Part shown: piece after piece, positions 33,216-42,447 of the stretch
Layout of the letters: every line of letters starts with the position of its first letter
Position numbering within the stretch: position 1 is the stretch's first letter
Assembly: GCA_049509515.1 (NCBI GenBank)
Contig: JBEKZV010000016.1
Span: 1-64,000, forward strand
DNA: 64,000 nt
Source: JBEKCP01 sp049509515
GTDB lineage: Bacteria; Planctomycetota; Planctomycetia; Pirellulales; Thermoguttaceae
Direction: 5' to 3'
The notes under the pieces: model-generated
Databases searched by the model: none
What the model was told of the DNA's origin: nothing
The model's input: the letters and a program-made list of their open reading frames with translations, nothing else
Program-made: the position numbers and the translations under genes

Positions 33216-34148
33216 TTGGTAGATGACCCCTCGACCGGCGACACGGGCTCGGCACTCCTGCTGATGGGGGTGCTGTCAGCGGCCCTTGCCGGGACCGCTT
33301 TGGTCTGGATCTGGCTGGCACGGCGACGGCGGCGGATTGCGCTTTTGCCCTACCAGCCCCGCCGCCCGGTGCCCTGGCAAGGCTGGGACGTGCTCGTGGT
33401 GGCGGTCTTCTGCTTTCTGGCCCTGCAAGTCGCGGGCGCGATCGTCGCGGCCGTGCTGGGGCCGGACGAGATGCGGCCCCTGCCGCAAGCCGCCGGCCCC
33501 GCGGAGCAGGTCCATCCGGCCCTGCGCGCGCTGCGCCACGGGGACCTGCGGGTGCAACTGGCGGTCTTGCTGACCGCCGTCCTGATAGCCCCGGTGGCCG
33601 AGGAGTTCTTCTTCCGCGTGCTCCTGCAAGGCTGGCTGGAGGCGGCCGAGTGCCGCCACCGCCGGCAGTTGCCCACGCTGCGGCTGCTGCTGCCCCACGG
33701 CGGCCTTGCGGTGATCGCCAGCTCGCTGGTGTTCGCCCGCCTGCACGCCCGCGTCGGCACCGAGCAGTATTCTGTTTCCTGCATGGCGGGCATGCTGGCG
33801 GGCCAGGCGGCCGTCAACGTCCTGACGCTGGCCTTCGCCCTGGTCTGGGTACGGGCCCGCGCCGGGGCCACCGTCCGCGACCTGGGATGGGCCCCCGAGC
33901 ACCTGGGGTCCGACGTTCGCACGGGCTTGCTGGTCTTCGCCGCGGTGGCCGTGCCGATCTACGCGATCCAGATTATCGTCTGGAGCCTGCTGCCCGAAGG
34001 CGTGGCGCCCGACCCCGTGCCGCTGTTCTTCTTCGCCCTGGCGCTGGGAATCGTCTACTATCGCACCCACCGCATCGTGCCGGCGATCGTGCTGCACATG
34101 GCACTGAACGCCACGAGCCTCATGATCTGGCTGGCCGGCGTGGACTGA
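33216..34148 (+). CDS. CPBP-family intramembrane glutamic protease
   Basis: A membrane protein of up to 310 residues. The motif VAEEFFFRVLLQGW supplies the paired glutamates and arginine (Glu 129, Glu 130, Arg 134) of CAAX-type (Rce1/Abi) proteases; further His residues (ARLHAR near 177, LHMALNATS near 296) complete the site. These enzymes cleave prenylated or bacteriocin-type and regulatory peptides in the membrane; the bacterial substrate is unknown. TTG 33216 gives the longest frame; the internal ATG at 33264 in the first span is an alternative. It converges with the small acidic protein gene. Confidence 0.85.
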   Translation: MVDDPSTGDTGSALLLMGVLSAALAGTALVWIWLARRRRRIALLPYQPRRPVPWQGWDVLVVAVFCFLALQVAGAIVAAVLGPDEMRPLPQAAGPAEQVHPALRALRHGDLRVQLAVLLTAVLIAPVAEEFFFRVLLQGWLEAAECRHRRQLPTLRLLLPHGGLAVIASSLVFARLHARVGTEQYSVSCMAGMLAGQAAVNVLTLAFALVWVRARAGATVRDLGWAPEHLGSDVRTGLLVFAAVAVPIYAIQIIVWSLLPEGVAPDPVPLFFFALALGIVYYRTHRIVPAIVLHMALNATSLMIWLAGVD

Positions 34149-34227
34149 CATTCCGTTCTTGAAAGAGACCGGCACGACGGGCGAAGACTTCGCGGGGCCG
34201 CCGGCCGTCGCGGCCCTCGGACGCCTG

Positions 34228-34674
34228 TCAGCGGCAATTCCAGAACCAATGCCAGTAGTCGTCGATCATCTGGCAGTTGGCATTCCAGGGCTCGACTTTC
34301 AACAGCGCCAGCGGAAGCCGCACGGCGTTGCGAAAGACCACTTCGCAGAGAATGCCCGTCGCAGAGTCCAGCGGAGTTCGCGCCGGGTCGCACAGGCCGG
34401 TCGCCAGCACGGAACCGTCGAACACCAGCGGCTCCGCCTCTTCGCAGCGGCTGGCCCGGAATGGAAACGACAGGAACCTGGCCAGGTGCGTGTGGTAATC
34501 CCGCAGGGCTCCTTGACGCACGAGCGGCAAAGGGTCCGTCGCGCGGAGATGAAAGACCCAGCGGAGCCGATCTTCGACCGATGGCGATGGTCGCCCGAGC
34601 GCCCAGGGAGCGGGCCGCTCCAGGCCGGCCAGCGGATGGCCCTGCACCAGAACGGGATTGAGCAATGACACCAT
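34228..34674 (-). CDS. Small cytoplasmic protein of unknown function
   Basis: A 148-residue protein ending NYQxxDDYWHWFWNCR-like (NCQMIDDYWHWFWNCR), a C-terminal pattern recurring in planctomycete proteins that are often called calcium-binding without firm evidence. The middle has LCDPARTPLDSATGILCEV and a buried beta-type pattern. There is no signal peptide. The gene is complete, and its ATG lies at the edge of the repeat-rich region 34675-35402, so its promoter must be there. I would not assign a function. Confidence 0.65.
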   Translation of the reverse strand: MVSLLNPVLVQGHPLAGLERPAPWALGRPSPSVEDRLRWVFHLRATDPLPLVRQGALRDYHTHLARFLSFPFRASRCEEAEPLVFDGSVLATGLCDPARTPLDSATGILCEVVFRNAVRLPLALLKVEPWNANCQMIDDYWHWFWNCR

Positions 34675-35402
34675 GCCGCACCTCGTTGGTTGGGACGATC
34701 CTCGAAATGCCCTCTAACTAATACTACGCGGCAACGAAGGGCCGGAGGTTAGCGGGGTGTTAGGGATTGATTACCTTTTGGCCATTTCTGGCCCAGGGTC
34801 CCCCGAGAGCCGACCCGGGGTGCGCAGCGCGACCCTGGGCTGTGGAGTTCAACCGCCTTGATCCGCTCCAGCACCCTGGCGGCGGACTTCGTCGCGGGGC
34901 AGCCGGACCTCGGGCACCGGCAGGTCAGGGCCGGCTCCGCTTCCACCGCCACGCGGAAACGGATCGCGCCCCGGGCGGCCGCTCCGCGGCCACGCCAGGC
35001 GAGACCCGGTGGCCCATTTTCAAGGCTTCCCTGCCGGCGTTCCCACGTTGGCACGTCCAGACAATCTCCCGCCGCGACGGGCTTTCGCGATCGCCCGAAG
35101 GGGCTTCCCACAACGAACCCCGGGCCCGGAAAATGACGCCACGGCCGGCTCCGTCCCCAGCCGAACCTGATGCCCGAGTGCAAAGTGCGCCGGCTCGATG
35201 CGCGCCACAAGAAAGCCGCATGATGGCTTCGTCAAACGAAGGGTTTTTGGCTCCAACGCCAGCCCGCTACCTTGGGGGGATCGGCGCTGCGTTATATTCT
35301 GGTGGGAACCGAGCCATGAATGGCGTAGACCGCCTCGCGGCGAGAACAGAACCAAGTGGGCTGCCTTGGCAAGTGAGCTTGGTGATGGGAATCGGAGAGA
35401 AT
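34675..35402. other. Non-coding stretch with a decayed gene end
   Basis: A 728-base stretch. Its only interpretable part is 34876-34934, a copy of the 3' end of the giant gene at 36542. A long plus-strand frame runs through to the ankyrin gene but has arginine- and proline-rich composition typical of shadow frames. A TATATT at 35293-35298 may be the -10 box of the ankyrin gene; I see no good -35. Confidence 0.5.
34876..34934 (-). pseudogene. Relic of the 3' end of the giant gene at 36542
   Basis: This 59-base stretch matches 36569-36627 at 53 of 59 positions, in the same orientation. Read on the minus strand it encodes GPDLPVPEVRLPRDEVRRQ, while the intact gene encodes GPDLPVPEVRLPREEVRRQ at the same place. 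It has no intact upstream part and is out of any long frame. The pair forms an imperfect direct repeat, 1693 bases apart, enclosing the ankyrin gene. Confidence 0.8.
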
Positions 35403-36059
35403 ATGAAGAACACACTGCTGACAGCCCTAACGGTCGCAATGCTCGCAGGATGCCGTGCCTCGGATGACGGCGCCCTTCTTGAGGCAATCCGAGCGAAAGA
35501 CACAGAGCGGGTGGAAGACATCCTCGCCAAGGGGGATGTCAAGCTGGATCCCCCACAACGGCCAAACCAAGTCAACAAGCCGCTTGCGTACGCCGCAGCA
35601 TACGGCAACCTGGACATCGTGAAGTTGATCCTGGCGCGCGGCGCCGACATCAATGGGCAAGTCGCCTACGGCGACGTTCCTCTTATCAAAGCGGCAGAGC
35701 ACGGCAACAAGGACATCATTGTATGCCTGCTTGAGCAGGGAGCAGATGTAAACAGGCCCAATGCCTTCGGCATCTCACCCTTCATTGGATTCTGCGCAGC
35801 GGAATCGGTCGGACTTGTTGAACTCGGACTGAAGTACGGGGGGAAGGTCAACGAGTCTTACGCCAACCAGACTAAACCCCGTCAGGGCGAAAAAAACTAC
35901 ACCGCACTTCAGGCCGCCGTTGCATACGGAAGAAAAGAGGTCCTCAAGGTGCTTCTTGCGCACGGTGGAGATCCGAGCGTCAAGGACGCAAGCGGCCACA
36001 CGTGTCTCGATCTGGCCCGTGAGAATGGACATGAAGACATTGTGCAGATGCTGAAGTGA
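35403..36059 (+). CDS. Ankyrin-repeat lipoprotein
   Basis: A 218-residue protein with a lipobox (LTVAMLAGC, lipidated Cys about 17) and about four ankyrin repeats: KPLAYAAAYGNLDIVKLILA, VPLIKAAEHGNKDIIVCLLE, YTALQAAVAYGRKEVLKVLL and TCLDLARENGHEDIVQML. Ankyrin repeats bind proteins; the lipid anchor puts it at the inner or outer membrane, facing the periplasm or outside. Codon use is visibly poorer in G+C than its neighbours (many A/T-ending codons), and it lies between two copies of a gene end, so it may have been acquired. ATG 35403 is chosen for the lipobox; an upstream frame is not credible. Confidence 0.85.
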   Translation: MKNTLLTALTVAMLAGCRASDDGALLEAIRAKDTERVEDILAKGDVKLDPPQRPNQVNKPLAYAAAYGNLDIVKLILARGADINGQVAYGDVPLIKAAEHGNKDIIVCLLEQGADVNRPNAFGISPFIGFCAAESVGLVELGLKYGGKVNESYANQTKPRQGEKNYTALQAAVAYGRKEVLKVLLAHGGDPSVKDASGHTCLDLARENGHEDIVQMLK

Positions 36060-36541
36060 CTCCCCAGAAGCGCATCAATCCCTACAAGTCGTTCCCGCGG
36101 ATGTGAATGATTCGAAGGTCATACGCAACGTCAACCGGGTGCGTAGTCGCTCCGGGCGGTCCTTTGTGTCGGATGCCCCCAAAACCACCGCTTTCTCCGA
36201 GCAACGTGGCGCCGATCCCAAGCGTAGCGCGCCCCACTCGCGTCGACCGACGCATCGGAAGAGCCAGGCGGGCCTTCTCGGGGCCAGGACTGGTGCCGAT
36301 CTTTGCCGGAACACCGGGTTGCCCGCTCCCCACCGCGGGCAGCAAGCAAGAACCCCAGCGGAGCTTCCGAGCGGAAGTTGGCCGGGAGCAGGCAGTTGCG
36401 CGGCTTCGAATCGACAGACTGTTGAAATCGGGCCAGCGGTTCATGTACCTGGGGTAGCCGCTGCGCGGAATCACCGCAACTTAGAGCCGCGCGGCAACAC
36501 CGCAACTTTTCAAGGGTGCCTCGGGGCGTTGCACAACCGCC
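36060..36541. other. Non-coding stretch after the ankyrin gene
   Basis: A 482-base stretch between convergent genes. A minus-strand frame (36082-36474) is open but its composition, rich in Arg/Ser/Pro, is that of a shadow frame. The sequence near 36470-36520 has the short direct repeat ACCGCAACTT (once as CACCGCAACTTAGA and once as CACCGCAACTTTTC). No promoter or RNA gene seen. Confidence 0.45.
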
Positions 36542-39500
36542 TCACGCCTCGGGGTTCATGGCCCGCATCTGGCGGCGGACTTCCTCGCGGGGCAGGCGGA
36601 CCTCGGGCACGGGCAGATCGGGACCGGGAAGCTCCTCGTCCTCGGGGCCCGCCGAGAGCACGCGATCCACCTCCAGCTCGAGGGCTTCCAGCCAGACGGG
36701 CACGTCGAAGCCGGCCCCGGTCACCTCGCGGGTGAACTGCTCGACGCCGGCCTCCAGGCGCGCAAAGGCCGCGGAGGGCTCGGGACCCGGAGGGCCACCC
36801 TGCGTTTCGGCGGGGTCGGCAGCCCCGCGCCGAACACACGCCGCGGCGCCGGCACCGCTCCGCGACTCCTCGATGGCCGGGCGCACCAGCGCCGAGAGCC
36901 GGTCGACCTCCAGCGGCCGCACGAAACGCTCGGCCAGGCGGTCGGCGATGCTGGGCAGCCGCATGGCGTACTTGCGGTTCAGGCGGGCGAAGCGTTTCAG
37001 GTGGTCCTCGGCGATGGTGGCCGTCCGCTCGGCCACGGCGGTCCGCCAGACCTCGGCGGCCTCGTCGTGCCCGAGGCGCACCAGCACCTGGTGCGCCAGC
37101 ACCACCGGCTGGAGGTTCCAGGCCACGCGGTCGTAGTTGGTCCGCAGCCGCAGGTAGTCCAGCAGCGTATAGAGCATTTCGCCGCGGTCGGACTGGGTGG
37201 TGGTGCTGTTGTAGTCGATGTATTCGGCGTAGTTCTCGACGACGGATTCCAGGGCCAGCGAGAGGCAGTGGACGGCCTGCTCGCGCGGCAGGGGGCCGCC
37301 GAGCTCGGCCAGGAGGCGGAGGTCGGCGGCGCCGGGCTCGTCGGCCAGGGCGTCCAGCCACGCCTCGACGCCCTGGTGCAGGATGGCGCGGAGGTTGCCG
37401 AGATTCATGAACCGCTGGGTGAACAGGCCCTGGCCGTAGCGCTCGATGAAATCCCGCAACTCCTGCCAGCGGGTCTTGCTGCCCACGGACTCGAGGACCG
37501 AGAGCCGCACGCCGCGGCTGTGGATCAGCCAGCTACGCAGCAGGGCCTCGACGGCCTGTTCCAGGAAGGCGATCAGCTCGCCGTCGCCGGCGGCGGGGCC
37601 CTCGCCGGGCGGCGACCAACTCTCGGCGGCGGCCACGAGGCTGCGGATCAGGGCCTTGCAGCCGATGGCGAACATCTGGTCGAACTCGGTGACCGCGCCG
37701 GGCCCGACCGGGTGATGCACCTCCATCTCCTGGATGGCGGCGATCAACTGGGCGGTTTCGCGGAGCAGTCCCAGTTGCGGCAGATAGGCCAACAGGCGGC
37801 GGAGCACGCTTTGCAGCCCGCGGGAGGCGACGAGGCGTTGCGGGTGCCCGCCGCGGGCCAGGGCGACGTAGAGAATCGTCTGGTCCGCCAGCACGGCGAG
37901 GAGTTTGCGCCAGGTCTTGCGGACCTCGGCGGGCTCTCCGCGGAGCACGGCCCGCAGCACCGATTCCGCCGGCCCCTCCCAGGGCTGGAGCCCGGCGGGG
38001 GAGGGATACTCGTCCATGACGACGCGGAGCAACCGGGCGGCGTCGCCCATCTCGACGCACGCGGCGATGATCTGCTCCAGGAGCGTCTCCTTGACGCCGC
38101 GGCGGCGGTCGTATTCCATGAGCGATTCCTGGGTGCCGCCCGGGGGTGGGACGCGATAGCGGTGGATGACGGCCATGAGGTCCGCCAGCGCCTGGAGGTT
38201 CTGCACGGCCCGCTGGAGCCACGCCCGCAGAACCTGGTCGCGCGGCGGGCCTTGCGGCCGGGCGCCGGCGTTCCGCGCGGGTCTCCCCCTGTTCGGCGCG
38301 GGGCTGCCGACCCCGGCGCTATCGCGGCCGAAGGTGGCCACCGCGGCCAGCTTCCAGAGGCGGGCCAGCGTGACGAGGAACGAGAGCCGGCCGACGATCC
38401 GCTCGGCCTCCAGCACCAGCTCGAAGTCGGTGGCGTCCTGGCCGGTTTGTCCCCCCTCCAGCATTTCGCCCTCGAAGCCGTCGTCGGTGCTGTCGCGGTA
38501 GGTCATTCCCTCGTAGGCGGCGCTGAACAGATCGCCCGGCTCGTCGGCGGGCTGGTCGGCAGCGTCGCCCGGCAGGCCGGGCACCGCCAGCTCGCACCGC
38601 GGCACCTCCCAGTACTGTTCGGCGTTGGCCTCGAGGTAATCCAGGAACTTGCAGGCCAAGGCCCAGCGGTCGATCCCGGCGCCCTGGGCCTCGTCCTCCG
38701 GCTCCGCCCACAGCTCCTCCATCCAGTCGATGGCCAGGACGTGGAAGGAGTAGTTCTCCTCGACCAGGGGGATTTCCTCGGCCTGGCTGAGCCACTGGAC
38801 CACCAGGGCCATCGAGGCGACCGGGTCGCGGTGTTCCAGGAGGGCATCGACGACCAGGGCGTAGGCCTTGGGGGAGCGGAAGTGTTCGGAGCGGCCCCGC
38901 CAGAAGGCCAGGTCGCCGGCGGCGGTGCCGGCCTCGTGCCAGGTCCGCAGGGCCGCCGCCACGTGATTGGCCGACTCGCACGTCTCGCGGCCGGAGATGC
39001 TCTCGATGGAGCCGACTTCGGTGGTGGCGAACTGGTCCCACCAGGCGGCCAGGGCTTCGAGGCGGCTGGCGGCCATGGCTTGGGTGGCGGCGCGGCCGGC
39101 GGCGGCGGCCTCCTTCTGGATCTGCACGTACACGTCGAAGATCTCCGCCACCAGGGCGATCAGTTCGTCGATGCGGTGGTCGTAGACGCTGTTCTCCGGG
39201 GAGGGGAACAGGCTGTACTGGCCGCCGAAGCCCAGCACGTTCCAGGGGTCCACCAGCGCCCCGCACTCGATGGCCCGGTGGACGAGGTCCTCGACCTCGG
39301 CCAGCAGGACGGCGGCCTGCTCCAGCAGGGGCGTGGGATCGAGGGCGGGGCGGGGCGGTCCGGCCGCGGCGCCGCCGGCCTCGGCGCCTTCGGCAGCGCG
39401 GGCCGCCTCGATCAGCCGCTGGGCCGCCGTCAGCCGGCAGCGGATGTCGCATTTCATGCGGGCGGAAGGGACGGGCACCATCCGGGCCTGCCGCGCCGCC

Positions 39501-40678
39501 GCCTCCGCGTAGCCCATCCGCGCATACAACTGCGCCAAGTGAACGTGCTGCACCTGCGCCGCACGGCACCAGGCCAGGTGCTGGTTGAACTGCTGCCGCG
39601 CCCCGCCCAGCGGCTGCCGCAGGGCCACCGCCTCCGCCCGCAACCGCTCGGCGCGCGGGCCCTCCAACTGCGCCAGCAGCCGCTCGTAGAACCCGTCGCG
39701 GTACCGCACGATCTGCTCGATGAGCGTCGTGAGGGTGACGCTCGAGTCGTGGGCATCCGGGCGGTTGCCGCTCACGCCGGCCCCCATGAGCATCGTGCCC
39801 GCCAAGACCGCCGCCGCCTCGAACAGGACCTCCGCGTAGGGCAGGTTCCCGCGGTGCTCGATGCGGTGGAGCATGGCGTCCAGCGAGACCTGCTGCAGGA
39901 CGAAGCGGCGGCAGCGGCCGGCGTTGTCCAGCTTGCCCAGGTCCCACTGCCCGAAGAGGTAGTTCGGCCGCTTGTTCACCGGGTGGTCGAAATCGTAGGC
40001 CCGCGGGTCCAAGGCCAACTCGTCCAACAGGTCCGGGTCGAACATGGCCTCGAACAACAGGGAGGGATCGGTCTGCCGCAGGATCTCCAGGGCCCGCTCG
40101 ACCAGGTCGTGGTATCGCCCGGCGGCAACGCCCGCGGAGCGAATCCACAGCGGGATCGGCCGGACCCATTCGTGGGCGTAGGGCTGGATCTTCTGCTGCG
40201 TGCGGAGCACGGCGACCGGCCGGTGGCCGAGGAAGTCGTTCAACCGCCCGATGGCGTTGCGGGTGATCCGCTCCGCCTGGTCCCACGGCCCCCCCTCGGC
40301 AAGCACCGCCTCGAAGACCCGCCCCAGGAAGAACGGTTGGAAAAGCTCCTCGTCGGTCTGGTGGAACAACAGGTCGGCGTGGAAGCGGCGGTAGCCGGGC
40401 AGGACCGACTCGAACACCAGCTCCAGGACCGCCTCGGCCTGGTCCACCTCACGGAAGGCCTCGCTCCGACCGTGCAGGTCCTCCAGCGTGGTGCGGAGCA
40501 CGCGGTACAGGACCTGCCAGGTCGGCGCCGCTCCCTTGGGCTCCTCCATCAACAACCCGAAAAGGTGGTTCAGGCACCGCAGGAACTTGGGGTCGGAGGC
40601 ACCGGACGAAAAATTCAGATAACCGAGGATCTCCTGCGTTGCCTTGTCAGCCGCACTGCCCAAGCGGTCCAGTTCCAT
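36542..40678 (-). CDS. 1378-residue helical protein of unknown function
   Basis: One of the longest genes in the window. The protein has no signal peptide and no membrane spans. It is a mostly alpha-helical sequence with recurring leucine-rich helix pairs (HLAQLYARMGYAEAAARQAR, LLEQAAVLLAEVEDLVHRAI), reminiscent of a tetratricopeptide-like solenoid without a clean consensus. There is no catalytic motif I can name. Two low-complexity linkers, near residues 805-822 (GVGSPAPNRGRPARN) and near 1285-1300 (RGAADPAETQGGPPG), contain dispersed repeat sequence. The start at ATG 40678 (MELDRLGSAADKA) has GGGAG upstream. A solenoid of this size suggests a scaffold. It is divergent from a PQQ-type propeller gene. 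Confidence 0.7.
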   Translation of the reverse strand: MELDRLGSAADKATQEILGYLNFSSGASDPKFLRCLNHLFGLLMEEPKGAAPTWQVLYRVLRTTLEDLHGRSEAFREVDQAEAVLELVFESVLPGYRRFHADLLFHQTDEELFQPFFLGRVFEAVLAEGGPWDQAERITRNAIGRLNDFLGHRPVAVLRTQQKIQPYAHEWVRPIPLWIRSAGVAAGRYHDLVERALEILRQTDPSLLFEAMFDPDLLDELALDPRAYDFDHPVNKRPNYLFGQWDLGKLDNAGRCRRFVLQQVSLDAMLHRIEHRGNLPYAEVLFEAAAVLAGTMLMGAGVSGNRPDAHDSSVTLTTLIEQIVRYRDGFYERLLAQLEGPRAERLRAEAVALRQPLGGARQQFNQHLAWCRAAQVQHVHLAQLYARMGYAEAAARQARMVPVPSARMKCDIRCRLTAAQRLIEAARAAEGAEAGGAAAGPPRPALDPTPLLEQAAVLLAEVEDLVHRAIECGALVDPWNVLGFGGQYSLFPSPENSVYDHRIDELIALVAEIFDVYVQIQKEAAAAGRAATQAMAASRLEALAAWWDQFATTEVGSIESISGRETCESANHVAAALRTWHEAGTAAGDLAFWRGRSEHFRSPKAYALVVDALLEHRDPVASMALVVQWLSQAEEIPLVEENYSFHVLAIDWMEELWAEPEDEAQGAGIDRWALACKFLDYLEANAEQYWEVPRCELAVPGLPGDAADQPADEPGDLFSAAYEGMTYRDSTDDGFEGEMLEGGQTGQDATDFELVLEAERIVGRLSFLVTLARLWKLAAVATFGRDSAGVGSPAPNRGRPARNAGARPQGPPRDQVLRAWLQRAVQNLQALADLMAVIHRYRVPPPGGTQESLMEYDRRRGVKETLLEQIIAACVEMGDAARLLRVVMDEYPSPAGLQPWEGPAESVLRAVLRGEPAEVRKTWRKLLAVLADQTILYVALARGGHPQRLVASRGLQSVLRRLLAYLPQLGLLRETAQLIAAIQEMEVHHPVGPGAVTEFDQMFAIGCKALIRSLVAAAESWSPPGEGPAAGDGELIAFLEQAVEALLRSWLIHSRGVRLSVLESVGSKTRWQELRDFIERYGQGLFTQRFMNLGNLRAILHQGVEAWLDALADEPGAADLRLLAELGGPLPREQAVHCLSLALESVVENYAEYIDYNSTTTQSDRGEMLYTLLDYLRLRTNYDRVAWNLQPVVLAHQVLVRLGHDEAAEVWRTAVAERTATIAEDHLKRFARLNRKYAMRLPSIADRLAERFVRPLEVDRLSALVRPAIEESRSGAGAAACVRRGAADPAETQGGPPGPEPSAAFARLEAGVEQFTREVTGAGFDVPVWLEALELEVDRVLSAGPEDEELPGPDLPVPEVRLPREEVRRQMRAMNPEA
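36802..36828. repeat. GC-rich dispersed repeat, copy inside the giant gene
   Basis: Identical over 27 bases to 42932-42958, which lies between genes. In the giant gene it encodes RGAADPAETQ in a linker. A relative occurs in opposite orientation near 38296-38316 in the same gene. Confidence 0.85.
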
Positions 40679-40875
40679 CCAACAGCTCCCTGGCCGGAGG
40701 CCTGCTCGCCCTGTCGCCACGCCATCCCCACATAATAGTAGGGATTAACGGCAGGGTATGTAAAGGCCGGGGGCCCAGCCGGGGGGCAAAGAGTACCGCG
40801 TTTTGTTGCGGTCGCTGGCCGCGGTGGGTATGATGTAATGAGGTGCTTTTCTTGGAACCGGAGGGGAGGATCGCG
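40679..40875. promoter_or_regulatory. Divergent promoter region
   Basis: 197 bases between the starts of the giant gene and the first propeller gene. Both genes are read outward, so this region must contain both promoters and possibly a shared control site. The ribosome binding sites (GGGAG and GGGGAGGA) are clear; no -10/-35 pair is convincing. Confidence 0.45.
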
Positions 40876-42447
40876 ATGCGACCACTGGCTTTTGTTCTCG
40901 CGCTGGGCGGGCTTCTGGGCCCCGCCGGTGGCTTGCTGGCCGCCGGGGACGGCGAAGTCCTTTCCGAGACGTGGGCCGCCCGCTACGGTCTGGCCCGGCC
41001 CTGGGTGGCCCAAGTGCAAATGGACCGCGGCCGGAGCCGCGTCCGCGACGTCGTCCTCTACGAGGGAACGCTGTACGCGCAGACGTCGCGAGCGATGATC
41101 CACGCCATCGACGCCGAGACGGGGCGAACGCTGTGGGCCAAGCAGATCGGGCGGCCGGATTACCCGAGCCTGACTCCCAACGCCTACCACGACCTCTTGG
41201 CCACAATCAACGGCTCGCGGCTGTACGTGCTGAACCGCTACACCGGCGACGTGCTGTACGAGACGCCGATCCAGGGGGCCCCGGGGGCCGGTCCCGCCCT
41301 GAGCTCCAAGCGGTGCTATGTCCCCACCGTGGTAGGCATGATGCTGGCCTACCGCATCGAGCCGCTGACCGATCCGCTGGCGGAGTTGGGAAGAGTCCCG
41401 AGCAAGGAGCCGACCGCGGAGGAGAAGAAGGCCCTGGAGGAGGAACGCCGCCAGAACATCCGCGTCCGCCAGGACTACGTCCCGCCGTTTGCCACCCGGT
41501 CGACGGGCCGGGTCCTCGTCCCGCCGCTGGTGACCCTGCAGAACCGCGACGAGGAATTCTGCACCTGGGGCACCGACCGCGGCCTGCTGAACATCGCCCG
41601 CGTCGACCGCGCCGCCGAGGACAACCTTGATCTGAAGCACGAGTTCCGCACCGGCCAGGCGATCGTCGCCACCCCGAGCTACCTCCCCCCGGACCCGAAG
41701 GTGGTGGGCGACTCGGGCACCATCTTCGCCGTCTCCTGCGACGGCTACGTGTATGCCGTCCTGGAGAAGAGCGGGGACCTGCTGTGGAAGTTCTCCACTG
41801 GCGAGCCGGTGGTCGAGCCGGCCGTGTTGATCGAGGACCGCGTGTTCGCCCCGACCCAGTTCGGCGGCATGTACTGCCTGGACGCCAAGAGCGGCCGGCA
41901 GCTCTGGTGGACCCCCGACGTCCGCCGCTTCCTGGCCGCCAGCCGGCAGCGGGTCTATGCCGCCGACAAGGTCGGCCGGGTGCGGATCCTCGACGGCAAG
42001 AGCGGCGCCCCCCTGGACAGCCTGCCGACCGAATCCCTGCCGCTGGCGGTGACCAACGGCCTGACGGATCGCCTGTACCTGGGCACGGACACGGGCCTGC
42101 TGGAGTGCCTGCACGAGGTGGATCTGCCCAAGCCGATCCCGTACGGCGAGTTTCGCAAGCAGCCGCCGGACGACGTGTTGCCCAAGCTGCCGAAGCCCAA
42201 GCCGAAGGCCGACGACGGCGGCAAGAAGGAAAAGCCCGCCGCCAAGCCGAAGGCGACCCCCAAGCCCAAGGTGACTCCGAAGAAGAAGACCGACGACGAT
42301 GCCGGCGCGGACGATGCCGCAGCACCCGACGACCAGCCCAAGAAGACCAAGACCAAGACCCCGCGCGACAAGAAGACCAAGCCCAACCGCAAGAACAAGA
42401 ACAAGCCGGATCAAGACGGCGGCGGCGGCGGGGATAACCCGTTCTAG
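40876..42447 (+). CDS. Exported PQQ-type beta-propeller with lysine-rich tail
   Basis: A 523-residue protein with signal peptide (MRPLAFVLALGGLLGPAGGLL). Residues about 40-430 contain repeated propeller blades of the PQQ/YncE kind: IHAIDAETGRTLWAKQIG, LYVLNRYTGDVLYETPI, DGYVYAVLEKSGDLLWKFST, MYCLDAKSGRQLWWTPD. The last 85 residues are a repetitive Lys/Pro/Asp tail (KPKPKADDGGKKEKPAAKPK onward) ending GGGGGDNPF. Propellers of this kind mostly bind other proteins; here there is no catalytic PQQ ligand set that I can identify. The tail may bind polyanions or the cell surface. The following convergent gene remnant leaves only 6 bases between stops. Confidence 0.75.
   Translation: MRPLAFVLALGGLLGPAGGLLAAGDGEVLSETWAARYGLARPWVAQVQMDRGRSRVRDVVLYEGTLYAQTSRAMIHAIDAETGRTLWAKQIGRPDYPSLTPNAYHDLLATINGSRLYVLNRYTGDVLYETPIQGAPGAGPALSSKRCYVPTVVGMMLAYRIEPLTDPLAELGRVPSKEPTAEEKKALEEERRQNIRVRQDYVPPFATRSTGRVLVPPLVTLQNRDEEFCTWGTDRGLLNIARVDRAAEDNLDLKHEFRTGQAIVATPSYLPPDPKVVGDSGTIFAVSCDGYVYAVLEKSGDLLWKFSTGEPVVEPAVLIEDRVFAPTQFGGMYCLDAKSGRQLWWTPDVRRFLAASRQRVYAADKVGRVRILDGKSGAPLDSLPTESLPLAVTNGLTDRLYLGTDTGLLECLHEVDLPKPIPYGEFRKQPPDDVLPKLPKPKPKADDGGKKEKPAAKPKATPKPKVTPKKKTDDDAGADDAAAPDDQPKKTKTKTPRDKKTKPNRKNKNKPDQDGGGGGDNPF

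Noticed and set aside
34767..35402. N-terminal extension of the ankyrin lipoprotein
   Set aside because: The extension would bury the lipobox, has Arg/Pro-rich shadow composition and covers a relic of another gene.
36082..36474. 130-codon minus-strand frame after the ankyrin gene
   Set aside because: Arg/Ser/Gly-rich, no start signal, no recognisable domain; treated as non-coding, although some of it may be a dispersed repeat.
37001..40735. 1244-codon open frame on the plus strand, opposite the giant gene
   Set aside because: A shadow frame of G+C-rich coding DNA: extremely rich in Gly, Arg, Gln and His, no domain, and lies fully antisense to a gene with good start and ordinary composition.
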